64,000 nucleotides of DNA from Nageia nagi (Eukaryota; Pinophyta), in assembly GCA_050084985.1 (NCBI GenBank), contig JBITNC010000001.1:37820001-37884000 (forward strand), written 5' to 3'. Each line of letters begins with the position of its first letter. Position 1 is the stretch's first letter. Positions 37,242-47,252 of this stretch are shown here, one piece after another. The notes under the pieces are model-generated. The model made no database searches and was not told the origin of the DNA. It saw only the letters and a program-made list of their open reading frames with translations. A program made the translations under genes and the position numbers.

Positions 37242-38029
37242 TATTATCACATAAAATTAATTTATGCATTTAATTTAATACATTAGGAAATATGTGCCTG
37301 TACTTATATATCTAGTTCAAGAATATTAATGTTATTCTGGATATGATCAATATATATCATCAACTTACTATATTCTTGTTTATGTAGGTACACATTGACC
37401 TAAGGAGTAGGTCATATTATTATCTATACAAATAGGGATCTAATAGTAAGTCCACATAAAGGAGATACATGATCCCATATTTGGTCCTAATGATGGCAAT
37501 CCTTTAGGTGTCTCTTGACACCACCATTCAAGGTTGGGCTTGTGTACTTCCTTATGCGAGCATCCTAATAATTCTAATCTTATCTAAGTATCAAACTAAG
37601 ACCATTGAGAGTCCATGTGGAGGCATAGAGTCAATTCAAAATGGAATACAATCTAATCAATACCATTGATTCTCATTTGTAGATTAAAATATACCATCGA
37701 TGATCCTTCTAAGCATGAAATAGATTGCCCATGGCCCTCTTTTTAGATCATCTTGCTCTATGACTTCAGGTGTAGATTTTGTTGGTTGTTAAGGCTTTGA
37801 CACTATCTTTTGTTTATCCATATCAGGTGTATTCCATGAGGTAAGTACACAAATTTAGTCTTGTTTGGTAATTTCATTTTGATTCTAGTTATTCATTATC
37901 TTCTATATTAGCTTATCTTGTTATAAATTGCTATTTGTTAGCTCAAAATTTACAAATAGATATATGTATCTTTAGGGACTGTAGGTATTTATTTATTTGC
38001 ATTCTCAAATAAACTTTTATTTGTAAATA
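37242..38029 (+). repeat. 3' LTR of gypsy element C
   Basis: It closely matches 29992-30779. The first dinucleotide is TA rather than TG, and the last bases read AATA, so both ends show transitions. The element B sequence resumes at 38030. Confidence 0.85.
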
Positions 38030-38118
38030 GGATATACATAGTAAGACTGTAACTCCTTTGTTGGACCATGCATCATTCCATAATCCAACCACTCATCATA
38101 TATATGTCTGGTGCATCC

Positions 38119-38340
38119 CTAATCATTATTATCCATATATTGAATCCTTGTAACTAATGAAGATGGGCTAGGTGTAGAATCATCAAATCCAACATCAATT
38201 TTTCTCTTATGCTGACCTTCATTTGGAATGGGCTCTATGATGCCTTGCTCATTCTTACCTAATCCTTTTCCAACATATGGATATTTATGTATATATTCAT
38301 TAGAAAAAGTAGAAATAATACTATTGAAATGCATACTTAC
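38119..38340 (-). pseudogene. gypsy B G-patch-like segment between protease and RT
   Basis: The minus-strand open frame includes YPYVGKGLGKNEQGIIEPIP. This glycine-rich pattern (G.GLGKN.QGI) is the G-patch-like motif that follows protease in some gypsy elements and in betaretroviruses, where it is thought to bind RNA. It directly precedes the point where element C split the gene from RT. Confidence 0.65.
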
Positions 38341-38779
38341 CTAACCTATCATTTTTTATGAAATGGGAGTTGTATATTCACCATCAGATGCAATTTTTTC
38401 TTTATTCTATTAATAGATGATGTTGATATCTTCGAGAAGATCATTTTTTTTATTAGGAATAGAGCATAAATTCTCAAATTTCATCTCCTCCTAGTGGAAA
38501 TGCTAAGTTTTTGGGACTACAAGGGGTCATCTAATCTCCCAAAAGTTTTCTTAGATATCTATCTCCAAAATTTTATATACTCTAATACTTACCTTTTAGA
38601 AGGTGAAAATTATGATAAGTTCTAATGAGTTTTCCTCACTTTTGACAAAATCATAAGAAATATAGAACCTCTCAACTACTTGACACATATTTGTAGGATT
38701 TTTCTTCACATAAATAGTAACTTTCTTGCATTTGTGCATAAATTTAATCGATCGATGCAATGTGGAAGTAAAAACCCTA

Positions 38780-39115
38780 ATCGTATGAATCTATGGTCTA
38801 CCAAGCAATAAGTTATATGGTAATTTCACATGAAAAATATAAACTTTTTTAGGAATCATTTTACCACCTTCTTCAATAGGCATATAAATGTATTCCTTTT
38901 CAATATTATCAAACCCTTTAATGCTAATAATGGTTCTTTTATTTTTGCATATATGGAAGGAAAGTATTTTTACAATAATTCTATTGAACATACATTGACA
39001 TTTCAACTAGTATCAATCAAATATTTCTTAATAAAAACACCATCAATGTTAACACAAACATACAATCCTAAGTTTTTCTCAATAACATCATTAGGCAATT
39101 CACTTTCTTGAAAGG
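38780..39115 (-). pseudogene. gypsy B aspartic protease
   Basis: On the minus strand the active-site block reads YLIDTS (about 39010-39030), close to the DTG/DTS of retropepsins, preceded by a beta-strand stretch (GLYVCVNIDGVFIKK). The later block KLPYNLLLGRP at 38791-38825 corresponds to the L.GRPWIH end of gypsy proteases. The Gly/Trp positions just after are mutated to stops. It processes Gag-Pol in intact elements. Confidence 0.7.
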
Positions 39116-39499
39116 ATGTCTACATCAACTTTAGTTTTCTTAAGTATATCAAATATAGAATCTCTATGATCAATTAATAATTATAAAAGTTCAAAAATAC
39201 TTATCTTGGCATGTGTTATATTTAGTTATTTAAGCAATTGTTATGTACTAGGATTGCAAGGGACCTTCATTCACTCTACTATAGTTGGATTGATACTTCC
39301 TCTAGGTATTCCTTTCTTAGAAGACTTGCACAATTCTTGGTTGAAGGTGATATTTGCTATTATTGGTTTAACATCCTTTGAATCTACTACAAAGGCCTTA
39401 TATTGTATCTTGCCATCATCCAACAATTTCTACAATTATTTTCTTAGGATCATACATGCATTTATTTTATGACCTTTTACTTTGTGATATTTATAAAAA

Positions 39500-40330
39500 T
39501 TTACTTTATTTTACCAACTATATTTATCATCATGAGGACCTAGCTCTTATTTTGGATCAGGTTTGATTAGTCCCTTTTGTAAATAGTCCTTAAATATTGC
39601 TACAAGAGCCAAAGGTAATGTATTATTATTTGTAAAATTTTGCTTTTCTTAATTCTTTTGTTACTATTTTGATGAGGACTTTTCTATGGCATGGATCTCT
39701 TTATCCACTTTTTTCTAATATCTACCTCACTTAGTTTCCTTGCTAGGATTTCCATATTTCAAGTCACCCATATCAACTAAGCACTTCTATTTTTGGGCAA
39801 ACCTATGCACAATCTCAATAAAGGGTAAGTTCATGTAATTAAGAGTTATAAATTTCAATTTAGGATCAATATTATAGAAAAACATGGATGCTGCATGATA
39901 CTCAAATAAGGGTTCAAAATTCATACTCCATATCTTTGAAACCTTTGGGAAAATTTATCAAATTACTCATTTGTACCTTGGATAACACTAACTAGATATA
40001 AATTTATTATTTATCTAGGAGCATGATATTTGAAATGGATATAAAATTTTGATATGAGTTGTACATATCAATTAATTAACTTAGTAGGTAATTAGAACTA
40101 CCAATTGAGTGCATCACCTTGAAATGTAGTAGGGAAGTGTTTAAGCATCATGTTGTGATTCATCCCAAATTTCAACTTAAAATTCATTTTGAAAGCCTTG
40201 ATATGAGCGATAGAATCTCCTTCACCATTGTATGTATCAAAAATAGGTTTCATTTGTAGATCAGGTGCCCTAGTTTTATGAATCTCATCACACTATGGAT
40301 TTGAATCCTTAGTCATGGAGGGAGCACCTC
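39500..40330 (-). pseudogene. gypsy B Gag capsid region
   Basis: The minus-strand reading, with stops, shows the retrotransposon Gag pattern: YNGEGDSIAHIKAFKMNFKL, LKHFP.TFQGDALNW, then WSMNFEPLFEYH and LNYMNLPFIEIVHRFAQ. These correspond to the FDG..DP..H...F.......L....F..TL.G.A..W blocks. No intact zinc knuckle was found. The frame breaks several times. Confidence 0.65.
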
Positions 40331-40849
40331 CAAAGGATCGATTCCTACCCCTAATGTTAGAGGCTTCACTTCACTCTTCATTTCCATAAAGCATCTTCTT
40401 AAGATTACTCTGGTGGTCTCATCAAAGCTATTGATCATGGAAATAAACTAAGATGGTTCTATTTCTAAAACTTTTGAAATGCAAGATTAGTCTTATATAA
40501 AAACCTAGGGTTTTGGTGCAACTAGTGAAGGATGATGTGATGTATCGAAAAGAAGTTCAATTCACCAATTATTATAATCAAAATAATAATTACTAGAGTT
40601 ATTTATAGAATAATTAAATTCTCTAATTAATTATAAATAATATAAAATAAATTACATGAAAGATGATAATGACTTAATTTACCTTGACCTATCACAACTA
40701 GATTTACAAAAGGTAAAAACCTATACTTTACTTATAATGACAAATAGAGATGAAATTCAATCAAAATAGGATGAATAATGAGCTTTCTCAATATATAAAG
40801 CCACCAATTTGATCTCAACCCAATGGTAATGCTAGAATCTTAATGATAA
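40331..40849. other. 5' leader of element B, no gene
   Basis: AT-rich sequence between Gag and the 5' LTR of element B. I could not identify a primer binding site. AACCTAGGGTTTTGG at about 40502 resembles telomere-like units only by chance length. Confidence 0.4.
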
Positions 40850-41295
40850 TGCTTAGTTACTATTCTAAAATGCCTTACCCATTTGCTCGATGTCATCATC
40901 CCACCTTCAATCCATTGAATCTTGCTTAAGAATGGATGAAATATCACTAGAATACAAATCTTGAAGTATAATAAAATCTAGATATGATAAGTGATGTTAA
41001 GAAACATCGATCAAGATTAACATAAGTATATTGACATGTATTAAGGGTTCAATATTACATCATATCATGTCATATCTTTGATCATTCACAATCCCTCCAT
41101 ATTTATAGGTAATAGGTCAAGTGCTAAGGCTCCTCTTAGGCTTATTGTGATGCCAAGATGACCTATTACCATAAAACATAAAGTTATATGAGAGTGCACA
41201 TGGAAAATAATATTTATTTAATACATTAAATAAATTATTTCAAATACCTAAAAGGCAATTTTAATTAAATTAAAATTCTTTTTTAGATGTTAATA
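40850..41295 (-). repeat. 5' LTR of gypsy element B
   Basis: It aligns with 24999-25443 and ends GATGTTAATA, corresponding to GGTGTTAACA in the other copy. One C-to-T change therefore explains the lost CA end. The left boundary is approximate. Confidence 0.7.
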
Positions 41296-41731
41296 ATTGT
41301 AATACTTATGTTGGATATTGAGATGATATACATGTATCTCATCTATTCAAGATTTATATATTTTTCTAGAAGAAAATAGTGGGCAAGTTTATTTTTTTAG
41401 ATGGTGGTTGTTGTTGGTAGGAATACAAAAGAAAACTCATGTTGGTAAGAAGATTTACTATTTGCTACATGAATTTCTAATGCAAGTATTTGTATTCTAA
41501 AATTTAGATTTAAATATAATTTCTTTTACATCTATAAGTTAGAAATTTTGTGGAGTTTTAACTGAATCTCTTCTTAGTTTGAGTACTAAGTTAGTTATAG
41601 CAGATGTAGAGTATTATAGAATTTTGCATGATCATTTGAGTTTTGATTTCATGATTTTTATTATTGTTACTATGTGTATCTTTTCCATATTTTTATTTTC
41701 TTGGTAGTTTTGTTGGATATATTTACAAGTT
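41296..41731. other. no gene recognised
   Basis: AT-rich sequence between element B and the telomere-like array. It does not continue the end of element A's LTR. No motif was recognised. Confidence 0.45.
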
Positions 41732-42860
41732 CCTACCCTAAATGTTTCAAACCCCTAACCCTTAAACCTTAATTATAACCCTTAAAACCTAACTCCTAAA
41801 CTCCAACCTAAACCCAAACCCCTAACTTGTAAACCCTAACTATAACCCTTATACCTTAACCCCTAAATCCTAACTTTAAACTCTTACCCTAACCCTAAAC
41901 CCTAATCCATAACCTCTAACCCCTAAATCATAACAATAACCCTAAACCCCTAACCCCTAATGCTTATAAAATTAAAATTTTAAATTATAATATATAAAAT
42001 TAAAATTTTATAAAATTTATGTTAATTTAAAATTAAAATTTTAAATTATAATATATAAAATTAAAATTTTATAAAATTTATGTTAATTTAAAATTAAAAT
42101 TTTATTAAATTATAATAAAACTTATATATTATTTGAAAAATTATAATCCTAAACTTTATAACCATAAACCCTTACGCTTAAACCCTAATTATAAGCCTTA
42201 AAAACTAACCCTTAAACCCTAACCTTTAACCCAAACACAAACCCCTCACCCTTAAACCATAACCACAAACCCAAACCTAAACCCTTAACCCTTAAACCCT
42301 AACCCTTAAACCCTAACCCTTAACCCAAACCATTAACACTTACACCTAACCCTAACCATAATGCTAATCTAACCATAACCATAACCATAATTATAACCCT
42401 AAACAACCTTAAACCCTAACCTTAACCCCTAACTATAACCATAACCTTAACATTACCCTTAACCCTAATCAAAACCCTAATTTAAACCCTCAAATCATAA
42501 CCATAACCCTAAAATTTATAACCATAACCATAAACCTAACCCTAAACCCTAACCATTAAACCCTAAACCTAAACCCTAACCTAAATTCCTAACCCTTAAA
42601 ACCTAATTATAACTATTAAAATCTAACCCCTAAACTCTAACCCTATCCCAAACCTAAATCTTTAACCCTCAAACCTTAACTATAACCCTTAAACCCTAAT
42701 CCTAACCCTAATCCTTAAACCCTAACCCCTAACTATAACCCTTAACCCAAACCCTAACCCCTATATTATAACCATAACCCCAAAACCTAACCCCTAACAC
42801 CTTATCTTAATCGCTTACCCAAACCCCTAATCCCTAATGCTTACCCCTAACCCAAACCCT
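41732..42860 (+). repeat. degenerate telomere-like array, C-rich strand (CCCTAA/CCCTAAA)
   Basis: The array consists of variants of the plant telomere unit CCCTAAA, mixed with CCCTAA, CCCCTAA, CCCTTAAA and AACCATAA. It is interrupted by an A/T block at 41966-42150. Degeneracy shows that it is an old internal (interstitial) array rather than a telomere end. Confidence 0.85.
41968..42110 (+). repeat. 61-bp perfect tandem duplication in the A/T block
   Basis: The unit beginning AAAATTAAAATTTTAAATTA at 41968 is repeated at 42029 with no visible difference, and a third partial copy starts at 42090. Period is 61 bp. The perfect match contrasts with the degenerate flanking units and suggests a recent duplication. 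Confidence 0.8.
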
Positions 42861-43205
42861 TATTATTCTAAAATTAAAATTTATAAAATTAAAATTATAA
42901 TATATAAAATTTAAAGTTTATAAAATTAAATTATTTTAAAATTAAAAATTTATTAAATTATAATAAAATTTGTATATTATTTTAAATTAAAATTTTATAT
43001 TATTTAAAAAATTATAACCCTAAAATTTATAACCATAAACCCAAACCCTAACCCTTAAAACCTAAACTCTAACCCAAATACAAACCTTAATAGTAACCCT
43101 TAACCCAAACCCTTGACCCCTAAATCCTAACCATAGCCCTAAACCCTTACCCTAACTTTTTAACCAAACCCCTAATCCCTAATGCTTACCCCAAATGCAA
43201 ACCCC
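42861..43205 (+). repeat. A/T block and second C-rich telomere-like block
   Basis: A block of TAAAATTAAAATTTATAAAATT-type sequence (42861-43012), akin to 41966-42150, is followed by CCCTAA-type units to 43205. The array is cut at 43205 by the solo LTR. Confidence 0.75.
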
Positions 43206-43766
43206 TATTGGAATGTATAATGTAATATTGTAAGATCTCTCTATGTAAATTCACTTAATACTCAAAGGTATCTTAGATACCTTAATTATTTAGTGAATAA
43301 GGTAATGCAAGTTCACTAATACTTAAAAGTATCCCTAGATACCTTTTAAGCATTTGTGAATAAAATAATGTAATTTATCCTACACTCCATCTCATGTATA
43401 TGCCCCTTAGGTGAAATGGTGATGCATGTCATGGAATTGTATAATGGTTTAAAAGAGTTATCCCAAGGAAGAAGTTTGGCCTATAAATAGAGGGACCTCT
43501 CCTTGAGATTACTCACTCAAGTTTGTAGTGTTGTTATGCTTTAGGATTGTTAGGAGAAGTAGGAAGAGTTGTTGTAAGAGAGTGCATCTTGAGGATAAAG
43601 ATCTTAGATTAGTGAATGTACTCCCATGGTTGGAGGAACCACTTTATATTGGTGTTATCTTTGTGAGATTGTCTATCTTGTTTATGAAGTTGTGAGGATG
43701 TTGTAGAAGAGCTTTCTTATGATCTTGGTATAATAGAATTTTAGTGTATTAGGCTTAATTCTCTTA
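43206..43766 (+). repeat. solo copia LTR inside the telomere-like array
   Basis: It aligns with the copia 3' LTR at 4537-4927 (AATGTAATATTGTAA, ATGTAAATTCACTTAATAC, TATA-like CCTATAAATAGAGG at about 43480, GGAGGAACCAC, CTTTCTTATGAT, TTAATTCTCTTA). Flanks are ACCCC at 43201-43205 and ACCCC at 43767-43771, an exact 5-bp duplication. Ends are TA...TA instead of TG...CA, each one transition away. No internal element sequence lies beside it, so it is most simply a recombination-derived solo LTR. Confidence 0.85.
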
Positions 43767-44460
43767 ACCCCTAATATTTTAAAATTTATATTATTTTAAA
43801 ATTAAAATTTATAAAATTATAATTAATATATAAAATTTTAAAGTTTATAAAATTTATATTATTTTAAAATTAAAAATTTATTAAATTATAAATATATATA
43901 TATATATATTATTTTAAAATAAAAAAAATTATAACCCCAAAATGTATCAACATAACCCCAAATCATAACACTTAAACCCTAATTATAACCCTTAAACCTA
44001 ACCCCTAACCCAAACTCTAATTCCTAACCCTTAAACCCTAATTATAATCCTTAACCCTAACCACTAACCCAAACCCCTAACCCTTAAACTCTAATTGTAA
44101 CCCTTAATTTAACCTAACCCCTATACACTAACCCCTAACCCAAACCTTATTCCCTAACCTTTAAATGTTAACCCTAACCCCAAACCATAACCCTTACTCT
44201 AACCCCAAACCCAAACCCCTAATCCTTAAACCCTAACTCAAATTGTTAACCCTTAATTCTTACCCCTAACCCAAACCCCTAACGCTTACCCTAACTCTAA
44301 ACATAATCCTAATTAAAATTTATTAAATTATAATAAAATTTATATTTTATTTTAAAATATATATATATATATATTATTTATTTTAAAGTTTATATATCAT
44401 TTATTTCAAAAATTATATATTATTTATAATTTATATTATTTTAAATTAAAGTAGTAAAAG
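43767..44460 (+). repeat. C-rich telomere-like block with A/T blocks
   Basis: After the duplicated ACCCC come an A/T block (43777-43930, including a TATATATATATA run), C-rich CCCTAA-type units (43931-44310) and another A/T block (44311-44460). The alternation repeats the pattern seen from 41732. Confidence 0.75.
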
Positions 44461-45320
44461 CTATAAATAATGACTGTGCCTTCAAATCCTATATTCATAA
44501 AGTGAACTTATGCATAATTCAGCAAAATCGAAGCAAAATTTCTAAGGCAAGCTCAAGGCATCATACAATTTTGGATAGCTTAGGAATCCAAGTATGTTTT
44601 TTATGTTTCTATTTATTTTTCTATATTTTTTAAGTAAAAAGCCTAAGGTTTTTTAGTTCAAACCCTAGGTTTTTTAGTAAACTCTAAATTTTTTTAGTAA
44701 AAACTCTAGATTTTTAAGAAAAACCCTAGGTAGTTTTGCAAAAACCCCTAGGGTTTTTTTTTGAAAAATCTCATTCTTTTTCTAAACTTCAAAAAATGGA
44801 AAATTTTATAGAAAATAGGTGATTTGTATTTACATCCCCAAATCTTTAGAAAAATTGAATAAATGATGAGAAAAACCACTTTTAATCTTCCAAAAACTTC
44901 AAATTTTTGGTAAAAAATACTTAATGGTATCCTAAACCTTTCTCCTATAAAAATACACCTCATATTTGAAAAAAAATGAGTAAAATGAAAGTTACAAGTT
45001 TTTCTTCTTTAACTTTTGTTAGGTTAGTTTAATTTGATGCACTTTGTGTCAAGAGTTATGTCAAAATCTATGTTAACCCATAATTGATGCTTTGACACTC
45101 ACCTTTTATACATTAAGGCATGCATCAATAGTAGCCTCAAGAATGATAAATAATACAAAAATTATAATACTAATTTTTAATAATTAAAAAACTATAAATA
45201 TAAATATTAAAAAGTTATAAATACTAAAAATTAAAAAATTAATAATTAATAATTACAAAAATATAAATATAAAAATTATAAATAATATAATTTTTAAAAA
45301 AATACTAAAAAAATAAAATT
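44461..45320. other. spacer between oppositely oriented telomere-like arrays
   Basis: About 860 bp of AT-rich unique-looking sequence. It contains the CCTAGG-centred repeats at 44636-44765 and, near 45140-45310, an A/T-simple stretch. The minus-strand open stretch at 44748-44963 is Phe/Lys-rich and looks like a compositional accident. No gene was recognised. Confidence 0.5.
44636..44765 (+). repeat. five ~25-bp palindromic units centred on CCTAGG/CTCTAGA
   Basis: Units such as AAACCCTAGGTTTTTTAGT recur about every 20-30 bp. In several of them a CCCTAAA-like half faces a TTTAGGG-like half. The last and best is AAAACCCCTAGGGTTTT at about 44741-44757. Confidence 0.65.
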
Positions 45321-46820
45321 GGGTGTTAGGGTTTAGGGGTTAAGGGTTTGGATTTAAGGGTTAAGGTTAGGGTTTAAGGGTTAAGGTTTGGGTTTAAGGT
45401 TAAGGTTTGGGTTTAAGGGTTATTGGTTAAGGTTAGGGTTAAGGTAAGGGGTCTAGGTTAGGGGTTAGAGGTTAGGGTTAAGGGTTAAGGTTCAAGGGTT
45501 AAGGTTTAAGGGTTAGGCATTATGGGTTAGGGTCAAAGGTTAGAGTAAGGGGTTTAGGTTAAGTAAGGGGTTTAGGTTAGAGGTTAGGGATAAAGGTTAG
45601 GGTTTAAGGGTTTAGGGTTCAAGGTTAGGGTTAGAGGTTAGGGTTAAAGTTTAAGGGTATGGTTTAAGGAATAGATATAAGGATTATGGGATTAGATTTG
45701 GGTTAGGGTAACATTTAACAAGTTAAGGGTTAAGGTAAGGGATTTCAATTAGGGGTTAGGGGTTTAGGTTAAAGGTTAGGGTTAGGGTTATTATTAGAGT
45801 TAGGGTTAAGGGTTAGGGTTCAAGGGTTAGGCTTTAAGGGTTTAGTATTTAAGGAGGGTTATTATTAGAGTTAGGGTTAAGGGTTAGGCTTTAAGGGTTT
45901 AGTATTTAAGGGTTAGGGGTTAGGGTAATAGGTTAAGGGTTAGAGTTAAGGTAAGGGTTTTGGGTTGGGGGTTACGTGTTAGGGTTTTGGGTTAGAGGTT
46001 AGGGTTAGGTTTCAAGGGTTAGGGTTTAATGATTAGGGATATAAGAATAAGGTTTAATGGTTAGGGGTTTGGGTTTAGGTTAGGGGTTATGATAACAAGT
46101 TAAGGGTTAAGGGTTTGGGTTTGGGTTAGAGGTTATGATAACAAGTTAAGGGTTAGGGTTAAGGTAAGGTGTTTGGGTTAGGGTTTAGGTGTTAGGTGTT
46201 AGGGGTTTAGGTTAGAGGTTAGGGTTAGGGGTTAGGGTTCAATGGTTAGGGTTTAGGGGTTAGGGTTTAATGGTTTAAGGGTTAGGGTAAGGGTTTGGGT
46301 TTGGGTTAAGAGTTACAATAATGTGTTAAGGGTTAGAGTTAAGGTAAGGGGTTTGGGTTAGGGGTTACATGTTAGGGGTTTGGGTTAAGAGGTTAGGATT
46401 TAAGGGTTGGGGTTATAGTTAGGGTTAAGGTAAGTGGTTAGGATAAGGGGTTTAGGCTAGGGTTTAGGTTAAGGGGTTAGGATTTAAGGGTTAAGGGTTA
46501 CAATTATGGTTAAGGTAAGAGGTTAGGGTAAGGGGTTAAGGGTTAGGGTTAAGATAAGTGGTTATGGTTTAGCTTTAGGATTTAGGGTTATAGCCAAGAT
46601 TATGGTTATGATTTAGGGGTTAGGGTTAGGGTTAAGATCAATAGTTAAGGTTTAGGGTTAGGATTTAGATTTATAGCTAGGATTATGGCTACAATTTAGG
46701 GGTTAGGGTTATGGTTAGGGTTAGTGTTAATGTTAGTGGTAAGGGTTAGGGGTAAGTGTTTGGAGTTAGGGTTAGTATTAGTGGTAAAGGTTAGGGATAA
46801 GTTTTTAGGGTAAGGATTAG
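45321..46820 (+). repeat. degenerate telomere-like array, G-rich strand (TTTAGGG/TTAGGG)
   Basis: About 1.5 kb of GGGTTA, GGGTTTA, AAGGGTTAGG and related units without large A/T blocks. Local duplications are visible, such as the GGGTTATTATTAGAGTTAGG segment at 45785 repeated at 45855, and GATAACAAGTTAAGGG near 46090 repeated near 46136. Its orientation is opposite to 41732-44310. Confidence 0.87.
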
Positions 46821-47175
46821 TGTACATGCATGTATATGTATTTAGATATGGAATAATATATAATTTATTATATGATTTAATAGTTAATGATAATCATGAG
46901 CTCATATATTTTTCAATATTTTTATTGCATGGGGGAATCAATAATTGAGCTAAGAGGGAATTTTATATTTTATTTTTACTTCTTAGCATGGTAGTTAATA
47001 TCATTGGTCAAAGGTTGATGGACAAAATATTCTAGGATTTTTTTTCATTAGCTTTTCAATTCTATTTTACTTGTAGTTCTTACATGAATGATTTTTTTAA
47101 GATTTTAAAATATTATAAATAATATGAGTAATGATTTTTTATTTTTTAAAACTTGATAGCATGTTAGTTAATGGA
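46821..47175. other. no gene recognised
   Basis: AT-rich sequence between the G-rich array and the microsatellite, with no motif. Confidence 0.45.
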
Positions 47176-47176
47176 T

Positions 47177-47251
<75 letters not shown>

Positions 47252-47252
47252 A
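47176..47252 (+). repeat. compound microsatellite (TA)n(CA)n
   Basis: About 47 bases of TA repeats with one interruption are followed by a run of CA dinucleotides ending near 47252. Confidence 0.95.

Larger units (their letters stand above)
29992..38029 (+). mobile_element. Ty3/gypsy element C (plus strand), inserted into element B
   Basis: Two LTRs of about 788 bp (29992-30779 and 37242-38029) enclose gag, protease, RT, aRNH and integrase in plus orientation. Element B coding sequence resumes on both sides. Flanks GGTTA (before) and GGATA (after) are consistent with a 5-bp target duplication with one change. The coding parts are more open than those of A and B, but RT lacks a catalytic Asp and the classical RNase H is absent. 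Confidence 0.87.
24999..41295 (-). mobile_element. Ty3/gypsy element B (minus strand), interrupted by element C
   Basis: Related LTRs at about 24999-25443 and 40850-41295 bound minus-strand gypsy coding sequence. Left to right it reads integrase, aRNH, RNase H and RT (26370-29560), then, beyond element C, a G-patch segment, protease and Gag (38119-40330). Removing C rejoins a single element in the order gag-PR-Gpatch-RT-RNH-aRNH-INT. B must have been present before C inserted. It starts within a few bases of the end of element A's 3' LTR. Confidence 0.85.

Noticed and set aside
44748-44963. Minus-strand open stretch of 71 codons in the spacer
   Set aside because: Phe/Lys/Ile-rich product of A/T composition with no motif.
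41732-46820. Classical telomere-telomere fusion site
   Set aside because: Fusion of chromosome ends gives G-rich then C-rich units on one strand. Here the order is C-rich then G-rich, with a spacer.
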